41,477 nucleotides of DNA from an uncultured Bacilli bacterium (GTDB lineage Bacteria > Bacillota_I > Bacilli_A > RF39 > UBA660), in assembly GCA_934086355.1 (NCBI GenBank), contig CAKOID010000002.1:1-41477 (forward strand), in the 5' to 3' direction. The first letter of the stretch is position 1; the number at the start of each line of letters is the position of its first letter. Shown in pieces: positions 9,535 to 17,363 of this stretch. The position numbers and the translations under genes are program-made. Below the pieces are notes generated by a model that saw only the letters and a list, made by a program, of their open reading frames with translations, did no database searches and was not told where the DNA came from.

Positions 9535-10867
9535 TAGAATCCTCCAATATTTTTTTTCTTAATATTTCTGTCATATCAAAACATACCATTGTATAGATAT
9601 TGCCAGTAGATTCATTTTTTATTCTACTAACAATACTATTTAAATTATCAACAACTATTAATTTTTCATCAGGTATATTAGCATATTTAAGTCTAGTATA
9701 TACATCGTATCTAAATCTACCTATAATAAATATTTTATCTATATATTTATCATTTAATAATTCAAATTGTACGTCATATAACCAACTTAAATCATTTAAA
9801 TTATATCTTCTAGATACATTATCAAAACCTAATATAACTGTTTTCTTTTCTTTAATATTATTAATATAGTGAAGTGATTCATAATAACTTAAATTATTTT
9901 CGTTTTTACTTTCTATCATGTTGACTTTTCTATTATCAATATTATATTCTTTCATTCTTTTAGAAGGTAATACTTCTTCGTTTAAATATTTTTTTATTGA
10001 TTCGTCACTTAAACCTATTGTTTTACATAATGTATATGCTGCTAGAGTGTAATATACTGCAAAGAATACATTTTTATTTATATGATATATAGAATCATTT
10101 ATTGTAAAAAATTGTTTGTTTAAATCAACATCATCTGCTTCAAAATTTACTTTTTCACGTGCAAAGTCACAATTTGTACATTTGTATTTTCCTATATGTC
10201 CTGTGTGATAAAAATCATATTTTAATTTTGAATGACATAATGGACAATATTGTGCGTCTACCGAATTATTTATTGGTTCTAATGTATCATATTTAGTTTT
10301 ATTAATTCCATAAGTAGTAATTAAACCATGATGAGTGTATTTTATTCTATTTAAAAATGGATCATCTGCATTTATAATAACATGTGTGTTATCACCGATA
10401 GAATTTATTATTTTGTTTAATATTAATTCTGGGTGACCATTTCTTGCTGGTTGGTCACGTGTTATGTTAGTTATTAATAAGTGAGTTAAAGTATTTTTAT
10501 CAAATATTTCTTTAATATATGATTCATCTAATTCCATTAATAATATGTCACCATTTAGTTTTTTTGTAAAAGGGTTAGTGTTATTTAATATTAATGTAAT
10601 TGCTGCATTAATTAAATTAGAACCATTTTTATTCCATACTACTTTATATCCATTTTTTTCTAATATGTATGCTACTTCGTTAGTTGTTGAACCTTTACCA
10701 CTGCTACCTGTAATACCTATTACATATTTTGGATACTTTATTTTTTTTAATATATTTTTATCATGTTTTTTTACTAAACTGCCTGGAAATACACTTCCAT
10801 TTTTTTTAAATAATCTACATATTTTATAAATTAATTTATTATATAATATTAATATTGTTGTTTTCAT
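9521..10867 (-). CDS. murT: MurT, lipid II isoglutaminyl synthase Mur-ligase subunit
   Basis: 448 residues from the ATG at 10867; an upstream in-frame GTG lies within the ribosome-binding site AGGTGG, so the ATG is preferred. Mur-ligase fold: the P-loop reads GITGSSGKGSTTNE (about 55-68), with the GKGST form also known in folylpolyglutamate synthases. A four-Cys zinc ribbon typical of MurT follows (CPLCHSKL ... YKCTNCDF, about 213-237). The C-terminal DUF1727-type region contains LNDLSWLYDVQFELL, where the aspartate proposed to join the GatD catalytic centre lies. It amidates the D-Glu of lipid II on the cytoplasmic side of the membrane. The operon is divergent from ftsA-ftsZ, a sensible neighbourhood for wall synthesis. 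Confidence 0.88.
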   Translation of the reverse strand: MKTTILILYNKLIYKICRLFKKNGSVFPGSLVKKHDKNILKKIKYPKYVIGITGSSGKGSTTNEVAYILEKNGYKVVWNKNGSNLINAAITLILNNTNPFTKKLNGDILLMELDESYIKEIFDKNTLTHLLITNITRDQPARNGHPELILNKIINSIGDNTHVIINADDPFLNRIKYTHHGLITTYGINKTKYDTLEPINNSVDAQYCPLCHSKLKYDFYHTGHIGKYKCTNCDFAREKVNFEADDVDLNKQFFTINDSIYHINKNVFFAVYYTLAAYTLCKTIGLSDESIKKYLNEEVLPSKRMKEYNIDNRKVNMIESKNENNLSYYESLHYINNIKEKKTVILGFDNVSRRYNLNDLSWLYDVQFELLNDKYIDKIFIIGRFRYDVYTRLKYANIPDEKLIVVDNLNSIVSRIKNESTGNIYTMVCFDMTEILRKKILEDSNGKN

Positions 10868-10884
10868 TTCTACCACCTAATATT

Positions 10885-10893
10885 ATTATAACA
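10885..10893 (-). promoter_or_regulatory. murT: Extended -10 promoter for murT-gatD
   Basis: On the minus strand TGT-TATAAT (TATAAT at 10885-10890) lies 18 bases before the murT ATG, with the SD AGGTGG between them. The -35 is weak. Confidence 0.45.
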
Positions 10894-10957
10894 CGCTATT
10901 ATGTATTTAATAATAAAATAAGTATTTGTTTTACATATTAAATAGACAAGAATTATG

Positions 10958-10986
10958 TTGTTAAAGAAAAAAAATTATAGTATAAT
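10958..10986 (+). promoter_or_regulatory. ftsA: Vegetative promoter for ftsA-ftsZ
   Basis: TTGTTA (10958-10963), a 17-base spacer and a perfect TATAAT (10981-10986), 28 bases before the chosen ftsA start. It fits a housekeeping sigma-A promoter. Confidence 0.6.
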
Positions 10987-11013
10987 TATTTATATATTGT
11001 AGGAGTGATAATA

Positions 11014-12255
11014 GTGAGAAGAATTTTATCTAGTATAGATTTGGGTACTAATTCTATTAAATTAATAGTAGCAGAAATAATAAATGATAAAATTAATATA
11101 TTATGTGCTATTAGTGAAATTAGTAAAGGTTTAAAAGATGGATTAATTACTAATGATGAAGATGTAATATATAGTATAAAAAAAATATTAAAAAAGGGTG
11201 AAGATATACTAGGTTTAAAAATAAAAAAAGTTGTTACTTGTGTTCCTGAATATAGTTTAAAATTTATAGAAAGTGTAGGAGTTAATACTATAATTAATGA
11301 AGATGGTGTAGTTACTAAAAGTGATATATCTAGATTATTAAAGACATGTGCTTATAATAAAATAGAAGATGATTATGAATTAATAAATATTATACCTCTT
11401 GAGTATAAGTTAGATGATAAAATAGTAAAAAATCCTATTGGTATGATGGGAAGTAGTTTAAAATTAAATAGTTTAATAATAAGTGCTCCTAAAAATAATA
11501 CATATTCATTTATAAAAGTATTAGAAAAATGTGGATTAGAAGTTGTTGATATAACTGTTGGTAGTTTGGCAGATTATGCAATGTTTCAAAATGAGTTTTT
11601 GAATCAAAATAATGGTGTTATAGTTAATCTTGGGGCTGGTAAGACTACTGTATCCGCATTTTATAAAGGAATTCTTATTAATGAAAATATTATTTCTTTG
11701 GGTGGAGATAGTATAGATAATGATATTAGTTTTATGTATAAGACTAAATTAGTTGATAGTAAGAAATTAAAAGAAAGGTATTCTTTGGCATCAACTAAAT
11801 ATGCTAATCCAAAAGAAATAACTCCTATAATTAATAAATTGGGTGAGAAAATTAATGTTAATCAATATGAATTAACTGAATATGTTAATGCAAGATTAGA
11901 AGAAATATTAAAAAAAGTAAAAAAATTAATAAATCACTTAACAAAAAAAGAAATTAGTTATATAATAATTACAGGAGGATTGACGGAAATTAAAGATTTT
12001 AATATTTTAGCTGAAGAAATATTTGGTAAAAATATTACTTATGGTAACGTCAATATAATAGGTGCAAGAGATAATAAATATTCTACTGCAATAGGATTAA
12101 TAAAAAATTTTAATGATAAATTAAATAAGAAAGATAAAGACTATTCTATATTCGATAGCAATGAAATTGATATTTTATGTTCTAGTGATAAAAAAATAAC
12201 AGTAGCAAGCGATGGGGTATTAGGAAAGGTTTTTGGTTATTTTTTCGATAATTAA
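11014..12255 (+). CDS. ftsA: Cell division protein FtsA
   Basis: 413 residues from GTG at 11014, chosen because AGGAG at 11001-11005 lies eight bases upstream; an earlier in-frame GTG at 11005 overlaps that SD. Actin-like ATPase that tethers FtsZ to the membrane and recruits the divisome. The phosphate-1 loop is SSIDLGTNSIKL at the start. The SHS2 (1C) region is around 80-160. Phosphate-2 is VNLGAGKTTV, and the adenosine motif is YIIITGGLTEI. The last residues (GVLGKVFGYFFDN) form an amphipathic helix of the membrane-targeting type. Length matches the family (about 420). ftsZ follows 15 bases later in one operon. Confidence 0.93.
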   Translation: MRRILSSIDLGTNSIKLIVAEIINDKINILCAISEISKGLKDGLITNDEDVIYSIKKILKKGEDILGLKIKKVVTCVPEYSLKFIESVGVNTIINEDGVVTKSDISRLLKTCAYNKIEDDYELINIIPLEYKLDDKIVKNPIGMMGSSLKLNSLIISAPKNNTYSFIKVLEKCGLEVVDITVGSLADYAMFQNEFLNQNNGVIVNLGAGKTTVSAFYKGILINENIISLGGDSIDNDISFMYKTKLVDSKKLKERYSLASTKYANPKEITPIINKLGEKINVNQYELTEYVNARLEEILKKVKKLINHLTKKEISYIIITGGLTEIKDFNILAEEIFGKNITYGNVNIIGARDNKYSTAIGLIKNFNDKLNKKDKDYSIFDSNEIDILCSSDKKITVASDGVLGKVFGYFFDN

Positions 12256-12270
12256 GGGAGAGTGGAAGAG

Positions 12271-13338
12271 ATGTTCGATTTACAAATGGATCAAATTGCA
12301 AAAATTAAAGTTATAGGTGTCGGGGGCGGAGGATGTAATGCCGTAAACCGAATGATTGAATCTGGTGTTAAGGGAGTAGAATTTATAGTTGCAAATACTG
12401 ATTTGCAAGTGTTAAATGTTTCTAAAGCCGAAAAAAAATTACAAATAGGACAAGATATTACAAATGGTCTTGGAGCAGGTGCTAATCCTGAAGTAGGGCG
12501 TGAAGCTGCTGTTGAAAGTAAGAATGAAATTGTAGAAGCACTAAAAGGTGCTGATATGGTTTTTGTTACTTGTGGAATGGGTGGTGGAACTGGTACTGGT
12601 GCTGCGCCTGTTATTGCAGAAATTGCTCAAAATTTGGGTGCGTTAACAGTTGGTATTGTTACTAAGCCATTTAGATTTGAAGGAAAAAGAAGAATGGAAC
12701 AAGCAGTTTTAGGGATCGATGAATTAAAAAAACATGTTGATACATTAATTGTTATTCCAAATGACAAATTAAGAGATATTATCGATAAATCTACACCAAT
12801 GGTTGATGCATTTAAAGAAGTAGATAATGTATTACATAGAGGTGTTCAATCAATAAGTGATTTAATTGCTGTATCAGGTTTAGTTAACCTTGACTTTGCT
12901 GATGTAAAAGCAGTTATGGAAAAACGTGGAAATGCACTTATTGGTATTGGACTTGGTGTTGGTGAAAATAGAGCTATAGAAGCTGCTAAACAAGCTGTAT
13001 CTAGTCCACTTTTGGAAACTAGTATAAGTGGTGCAACTGATGCAATAATAAATGTTACTGGTGGAAATTCTTTAACATTATTCGAAGCAGAAGATGCTGC
13101 TGAAATTGTTAGACAAAGTGCTAATACTGATATAAATATTATATTTGGTGCTGTTATAAATGAAAACTTAAATGATGAAGTAATTGTTACTGTTATAGCA
13201 ACTGGATTTGAAGATGAAAATCCAAGTTATAGTGATACTACAACAACTACTAGAGATGTACCAACAAGAAGTAGTAGAAGTGATGATGAATCTGATTTTG
13301 ATATTCCACCATTCTTAAGAGATAGAGATGATTTTTAA
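12271..13338 (+). CDS. ftsZ: Cell division GTPase FtsZ
   Basis: 355 residues from ATG 12271, with SD AGGGAG ten bases upstream; an in-frame GTG at 12262 is too close to that SD. Tubulin-like GTPase that forms the division ring. It shows [15 protein letters not shown] at the N-terminus, the tubulin signature [11 protein letters not shown] (about 104-114) and the T7-loop region [11 protein letters not shown]. An acidic/Thr-Ser linker follows, ending in the conserved peptide [13 protein letters not shown] that binds FtsA and SepF. The gene is slightly richer in GC than its neighbours, as expected for a highly expressed conserved gene. It follows ftsA in one operon and ends at a terminator. Confidence 0.97.
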   Translation: MFDLQMDQIAKIKVIGVGGGGCNAVNRMIESGVKGVEFIVANTDLQVLNVSKAEKKLQIGQDITNGLGAGANPEVGREAAVESKNEIVEALKGADMVFVTCGMGGGTGTGAAPVIAEIAQNLGALTVGIVTKPFRFEGKRRMEQAVLGIDELKKHVDTLIVIPNDKLRDIIDKSTPMVDAFKEVDNVLHRGVQSISDLIAVSGLVNLDFADVKAVMEKRGNALIGIGLGVGENRAIEAAKQAVSSPLLETSISGATDAIINVTGGNSLTLFEAEDAAEIVRQSANTDINIIFGAVINENLNDEVIVTVIATGFEDENPSYSDTTTTTRDVPTRSSRSDDESDFDIPPFLRDRDDF

Positions 13339-13367
13339 AAAAATATGTCGATGTAACATATTTTTTT
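13337..13367 (+). terminator. Terminator of ftsA-ftsZ
   Basis: AAAAAAATATGT pairs with ACATATTTTTTT across a seven-base loop, and the 3' arm runs into seven T. It begins at the ftsZ stop. Confidence 0.7.
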
Positions 13368-13439
13368 ATGGTTTAATTTAATTGATCGATGTGGTAATGT
13401 AAATAAATTGTAAAATATGAAAGTTCAAAATAGAATTTA

Positions 13440-13468
13440 TTTACAAGAATAATAAAAAATGTTATATT
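13440..13468 (+). promoter_or_regulatory. Promoter of a candidate small transcript
   Basis: TTTACA (13440-13445), 17 bases, TATATT (13463-13468): close to sigma-A consensus, in a gap with no large gene. It would start RNA near 13475, ahead of the hairpin ending at 13603. Confidence 0.45.
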
Positions 13469-13474
13469 TTTATT

Positions 13475-13607
13475 AGGGTAGTAATACCAATTATAAATTT
13501 ACGATTCATAAGAAAGATGAAAATAAGACTGTATAACTTCTCTCCCGACCTCGAAATTTTGTTCGGGGGGGGGGGTTATAAAGAAGTAAGAATATATAGT
13601 CTTTTTT
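13475..13607 (+). ncRNA. Candidate small RNA or leader with an 11-G tract in its terminal hairpin
   Basis: The 391-base gap 13339-13729 holds the ftsZ terminator, a good promoter, and then this segment. AAGACT..TATA..ACTTCT (13525-13541) pairs imperfectly with AGAAGT..TATATAGTCTT (13582-13603). Inside it a second stem pairs CCTCGAA with TTCGGGG. Six T follow the outer arm, so it looks like a large terminator hairpin. Eleven consecutive G (13565-13575) lie in the 3' arm. An in-frame 44-codon reading frame (ATG 13517 to TAA 13651) runs through the G tract, but I have no evidence that it is translated. No RNA family was recognised. Confidence 0.3.
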
Positions 13608-13670
13608 GTGTATTAAAAAATGACAAATTATTTGATTTAAATATGCTTTAACATAAGTACCATGAGCACG

Positions 13671-13700
13671 TTGAAAAAATATTTTTATTACAAATAATAT
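13671..13700 (+). promoter_or_regulatory. Putative promoter of the 13730 surface gene
   Basis: TTGAAA (13671-13676), 18 bases, TAATAT (13695-13700), followed by the SD AAGGAGAG ahead of the ATG. It lies downstream of the G-tract hairpin. Confidence 0.4.
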
Positions 13701-13729
13701 TGTCAAAATAAGAAGGAGAGTGATTACGA

Positions 13730-15589
13730 ATGAATCGTAAGCAAAAAATAATACTTAGTATAACAGGAATAATTTTAGTTAGTTTAATTTTAATTGGATT
13801 AACATATGCATACTTTCTAACTAAAATAACTGGAAATACTAATGAGAAATCTATAAGTGTAAGTACTGCTAACTTAGCAATAGTATATGATGATAATAGT
13901 GCTGAGATATTAGGAAAAGATTTAATATTAGAACCAAATAGTGAAAAAGAAATTGGTACTAAAACTTTTACTGTTACCAATAAAGGTAATGCAAAAACAA
14001 GTTACGTAGTAGTAATAGATGAAACAAAGATAACAAACGCAACAGACGGAACAACAACTACATTTGAATCTAATGATTTTAGATATACACTAACATGTAC
14101 AGAAGGATGTAATGGAGTAGAAACACAAAGTGTATTTCCAATAAATGGAGGAGTATTAGTAGGAAATAGTATAGATGTAGGAATAGTACAAACATATGAA
14201 TTAAAATTATGGTACATAGATACAGGAATAGATCAAACAAAAGATATGAATAAAAGATTAGAAGCAAGAGTAAATATAACAGATATATCACAAATGGAAA
14301 ATCCATATTCGGCTAACAAAAATAGTTTAGCATACAACATAATAGAGAATGCTAAAAATAAAACAAATGGAACAGAATTGTTATCAAATCCTAGGAGTAG
14401 AATTGCAGAAGCAATAAGTCAATATGGAACAGGTAAATTCGAATATGAAACTGTGACAACTGAAAGTTTATATGTTGGATATAATTCATGGAGTGTAGGA
14501 GATAGTGAGTCTGATGCTCAATCTGGAAGTTCGGTAAGTTCATATGATGACGCCGTAGGAAAATATGTTTATGACCGATATTATGGTTGGACTAAGTATT
14601 TAGTGTCTTATGACGCTTCATCATCAACATTAAAGTTTAAAAGTGAAGAAATGCAAAAAGAAGTATCAATGAGTACAACATTGGATGACTATGGAACAAG
14701 TTATTATTATAGAGGAAATGTAATAGATAATTATGTAAATTTTGCTGGAATGTGTTGGAGAATAGTTCGTATTGCAGGAGATGGAAGTATAAAATTAATA
14801 TTAGAAGACCAAGATAATACTTGTGCAACAAGTGACGGTAATTGGAATATACCAACTACTACTGGTGGTACAACAAAAACTGGTAGTTTCGGATATACAG
14901 TATATGATGCAAATACATTAACTGCTTCCGATGGAACAAAAAATTCAAGTGGAAAATATTTAATGAACTATTTAAATAGTGGAACAAATAATGATAAATC
15001 AATGGCATCAGCATTTAAAAATTTTCAAATTGGAACACTTGCAAATTATTTAGACAAATTAAAAGTAGGAAATTGGTGTTTAAATGATAAGGCATATGTT
15101 ACTAGTAAAGACAATACAACACCATTAACTGGTCAAGAAATATTAGATTATCAAATTAAGAATAGTAAAGAAATTTATTACGACTCATATGTTCGTTTAA
15201 ATGGTAAAAGAACAAAAGAGCCAACATTAAAATGTAATGGTACAAATATGAGTAAATTTGCAGATAATACAGATATGTATGTAGGAACATTAACAGCAGA
15301 TGAGATAGTATATGCAGGAGGTAAAGTAGATTTTAAAAATCAAAATTATTATTTAATAAATGATTATCAAAAATCAAATTCATTATGGTTTTGGTCTTTG
15401 TCGCCTTCCTTTTTCGTCGACGGTGAATACGATTGTCCGTTCTATGTGGACAGCAATGGTAACGTCGACGACTACAATCGTATTGTTGGCAACGGCTCAT
15501 TCCGTCCTGCGATTCAATTAAAATCTAGTGTTCAAATAACTAGTGGAAACGGAACAAAAGAAAATCCTTATAAAATTTTAGAAAATTAA
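13730..15589 (+). CDS. TasA/SipW-type surface protein with putative hypervariable C-terminal domain
   Basis: 619 residues with a strong SD (AAGGAGAG). The N-terminus has one hydrophobic segment (about 8-29) followed by a TasA/camelysin-like region (about 30-190: TFTVTNKGNAKTSYVV, ELKLWYIDTG). The C-terminal half (about 335-619) starts at FAGMCWRIVRIAGDGSIKLI and is shared with the truncated gene at the left edge. It contains KNFQIGTLANYLDKLK, ADNTDMYVGTLTADEIVYAGG and a last block WFWSLSPS ... GNGSFRPAIQLKSS. That block recalls the DUF6273/formylglycine-enzyme-like (C-type-lectin-like) ends W.L.SP ... G.RPA.. seen in target proteins of diversity-generating retroelements. Codons for about 555-593 are GC-rich and NNC-rich, unlike the rest. 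No sorting signal. Likely a membrane-held surface receptor or adhesin with a variable binding face. The ligand is unknown. Confidence 0.75.
   Translation: MNRKQKIILSITGIILVSLILIGLTYAYFLTKITGNTNEKSISVSTANLAIVYDDNSAEILGKDLILEPNSEKEIGTKTFTVTNKGNAKTSYVVVIDETKITNATDGTTTTFESNDFRYTLTCTEGCNGVETQSVFPINGGVLVGNSIDVGIVQTYELKLWYIDTGIDQTKDMNKRLEARVNITDISQMENPYSANKNSLAYNIIENAKNKTNGTELLSNPRSRIAEAISQYGTGKFEYETVTTESLYVGYNSWSVGDSESDAQSGSSVSSYDDAVGKYVYDRYYGWTKYLVSYDASSSTLKFKSEEMQKEVSMSTTLDDYGTSYYYRGNVIDNYVNFAGMCWRIVRIAGDGSIKLILEDQDNTCATSDGNWNIPTTTGGTTKTGSFGYTVYDANTLTASDGTKNSSGKYLMNYLNSGTNNDKSMASAFKNFQIGTLANYLDKLKVGNWCLNDKAYVTSKDNTTPLTGQEILDYQIKNSKEIYYDSYVRLNGKRTKEPTLKCNGTNMSKFADNTDMYVGTLTADEIVYAGGKVDFKNQNYYLINDYQKSNSLWFWSLSPSFFVDGEYDCPFYVDSNGNVDDYNRIVGNGSFRPAIQLKSSVQITSGNGTKENPYKILEN
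15386..15520 (+). other. Putative variable repeat (DGR-like) within the 13730 surface gene
   Basis: From about 15395 to 15511 the GC content is 58 of 117 bases, roughly 50%, while flanking sequence is below 30%. Of the 39 codons there, 17 end in C, which is rare elsewhere in this gene. Both edges are abrupt: AT-rich codons resume at CAA TTA AAA (15515). The segment codes for the surface block between WSLSP and SFRPA. Variable repeats of diversity-generating retroelements show this NNC/NNT pattern because AAC/AAT codons of a template are randomised at A. No template repeat or reverse transcriptase is in the window. Confidence 0.5.
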
Positions 15590-15594
15590 TATTT

Positions 15595-15628
15595 TCTGAC
15601 AAATTATTTAATTATTATAATTTATAAT
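15595..15628 (+). promoter_or_regulatory. spoIIGA: Putative Spo0A-controlled promoter of spoIIGA-sigE
   Basis: CTGACA (15596-15601) and TATAAT (15623-15628) are 21 bases apart. On the minus strand TTTGTCAGA (15595-15603) overlaps the -35 and is one base from the 0A-box consensus TTTGTCRAA. The Bacillus subtilis spoIIG promoter has the same odd arrangement (overlong spacer near 22, 0A boxes at the -35). A second TATAAT at 15616-15621 gives a 14-base spacer and fits less well. Confidence 0.45.
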
Positions 15629-15643
15629 AAACTAGGTGATACT

Positions 15644-16402
15644 ATGATTGTGTATTTAGACCTAGTTTTTTTAATAAATTTAATTATGGACTTTTATATA
15701 TTAAGTGGAGTTAAATTCTTATTAAAATTACAAACTAAACTATATAGAATAATTATTGGTTCACTAGTTGGTAGTTTATCTATATTTCTTTTATTTTTTA
15801 AATTAAGTACTTTAGAAATTAATTTATATAAAATAATACTAAGTATGTTGATGGTATATATTACATTTGGTAAAAATAAATTTTTTAATAAATTATTTTA
15901 TTTATATATTATAAGTATAGTGCTTGGAGGAAGTATTTACTTAATTAATGATAGCTTAGGATATAAGGTAGATAGTTTTATATTTATTAATAATGGATAT
16001 AGTGTAAATATAATTATACTTTTAATAATTAGTCCTTTTATAATATTTCTTTATATAAAAGAGTTTATGAAATTTAAGAGGAAAATTAATACAATATACA
16101 ATGTAATAATAAAGTTTAAAAATAAAACTATAAATATAGAAGGATTCTTAGATACTGGTAATAAATTGATTGATCCATATTTTCATCGGCCGATAATATT
16201 ACTTAATAAAAAATATATAAATTTAAAAAATAGGAAGATATTATATGTTCCATTTAGTTCTTTAAATAATAATGGATTGTTAAAATGTGTTATACCTGAA
16301 TATATATTAATAGGTAATAAGAAATATGATAAGTGTTTGATAGGTATAAGTGAGAATTTAAAATATGATTGTATATTAAATGAAAGGATATTTGAAATAT
16401 GA
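15644..16402 (+). CDS. spoIIGA: SpoIIGA, sigma-E processing aspartic protease
   Basis: 252 residues, shorter than the roughly 300 of Bacillus. The first 145 residues hold five hydrophobic helices, starting IVYLDLVFLINLIMDFYIL. The C-terminal protease domain carries the family motif GFLDTGNKLIDPYFHRPIIL (about 166-185), with the catalytic Asp in DTG, and later LIGISENL. SpoIIGA sits in the forespore septum and cleaves the pro-peptide of sigma-E in the mother cell after a signal from the forespore. The gene overlaps sigE by four bases (ATGA), as in other sporulating Firmicutes. The SD is AGGTGAT. Confidence 0.92.
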   Translation: MIVYLDLVFLINLIMDFYILSGVKFLLKLQTKLYRIIIGSLVGSLSIFLLFFKLSTLEINLYKIILSMLMVYITFGKNKFFNKLFYLYIISIVLGGSIYLINDSLGYKVDSFIFINNGYSVNIIILLIISPFIIFLYIKEFMKFKRKINTIYNVIIKFKNKTINIEGFLDTGNKLIDPYFHRPIILLNKKYINLKNRKILYVPFSSLNNNGLLKCVIPEYILIGNKKYDKCLIGISENLKYDCILNERIFEI

Positions 16403-17088
16403 AGAGATTAATGAAGTTAATTATTAAATTATTTTATAAAGATAATATATGTTTGTTTTTAGGAAGTACTGACATACTTCCTCCACCACTTAGTAGTGAA
16501 GAAGAAACTAAATATTTAATACTTGCTGGTAATGGAGATATGGAAGCTAGGAATAAATTAATTGAACATAATATTAGATTAGTAGTTTTTTTAGCTAAGA
16601 AATATGAAAATACTGGTTATGATTTAGAAGATTTAGTTAGTATAGGTTCTATTGGATTAATTAAAGGTATAAATACTTATAAAATGGATAAAAATATAAA
16701 ACTTGCTACTTATTGTTCTAGATGTATTGCTAATGAAATATTGATGTTCTTAAGAAAAAATAAAAGGAGAAAAAGTGAAATTAGTTTTGAAGATGCGTTA
16801 AATTATGATGCTGAAGGGAATGAATTACATTTAGAAGATATACTAGGTACTGATGAAGATATAGTTTATAAAGAATTTGAAAGTAAAGTAGATAAAAAAA
16901 TGTTAGAAAATGAACTTAATAGTTTAAATGATAGAGAAAGACATATTATGAAATTAAGATATGGTCTAAATAATACTGAAGAATATACTCAAAAAGAAGT
17001 TGCTAATATGTTAGGAATTAGTCAATCTTATATATCTAGAATAGAAAAGAAAGTGATTAGAAGACTTAAAAATACTATGAAAGTATAA
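16399..17088 (+). CDS. sigE: Sporulation sigma factor sigma-E (pro-sigma-E)
   Basis: 229 residues. The N-terminus (KRLMKLIIKLFYKDNICLFLG) is the basic/hydrophobic membrane-bound pro-sequence, ending before STDILPPPLSSEEE, which corresponds to the SEALPPPLSKDEE region next to the cleavage site in B. subtilis. Region 2 includes IRLVVFLAKKYENTGYDLED and IGSIGLIKGI. Region 4 includes LNDRERHIMKLRYGL and a helix-turn-helix QKEVANMLGISQSYISRIEK. It directs early mother-cell gene expression during sporulation after cleavage by SpoIIGA, whose gene overlaps it. sigG, which commonly follows, is not here; a terminator and an acetyltransferase gene follow instead. Confidence 0.93.
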   Translation: MKRLMKLIIKLFYKDNICLFLGSTDILPPPLSSEEETKYLILAGNGDMEARNKLIEHNIRLVVFLAKKYENTGYDLEDLVSIGSIGLIKGINTYKMDKNIKLATYCSRCIANEILMFLRKNKRRKSEISFEDALNYDAEGNELHLEDILGTDEDIVYKEFESKVDKKMLENELNSLNDRERHIMKLRYGLNNTEEYTQKEVANMLGISQSYISRIEKKVIRRLKNTMKV

Positions 17089-17098
17089 GTATAATAAA

Positions 17099-17129
17099 GT
17101 TGCGTATGAACGCAATTTTTATTTTTTTT
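17099..17129 (+). terminator. Terminator of spoIIGA-sigE
   Basis: GTTGCG (17099-17104) pairs with CGCAAT (17111-17116, one G-T), and a T-rich run follows. Confidence 0.65.
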
Positions 17130-17230
17130 GCGTTTGTTTGCAACATATAAATTATATTGTGATTTAACGTTTGTTCACAATGTTTGTTAAAAATGTGAAT
17201 AAATGTTAAAAGCGTTTACTAGATAAAAGA

Positions 17231-17356
17231 ATGATGATAAAATATTATAGAAATGCAATAATTGATATGAATTTATTTAATAATGTTGTTAATAAATTTG
17301 AAAATGATGATTTGATAGATTCAGTTAAAATAATTTTAAATTTGATGGAGGGATAG
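17231..17356 (+). CDS. Possible 41-residue small protein
   Basis: ATG 17231 to TAG 17354-17356 in the gap between sigE and the acetyltransferase. The translation starts MMIKYYRNAIIDMNLF and ends LNLMEG. There is no clear SD (only AAAAGA before the ATG), and its end overlaps the SD of the next gene (GGAGGG). It may be chance or a short leader peptide. I recognise no family. Confidence 0.2.
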   Translation: MMIKYYRNAIIDMNLFNNVVNKFENDDLIDSVKIILNLMEG

Positions 17357-17363
17357 TAAAATA

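Noticed and set aside
13520..13580. The GC-rich hairpin before the surface gene as the template repeat for the cassette at 15386-15520
   Set aside because: The two sequences do not align beyond sharing higher GC, so it is not a DGR template.
13648..14306. Minus-strand ORFs of 70-110 residues opposite the 13730 gene
   Set aside because: They mirror a well-supported coding frame with SD, signal segment and paralogue; they are antisense shadows.
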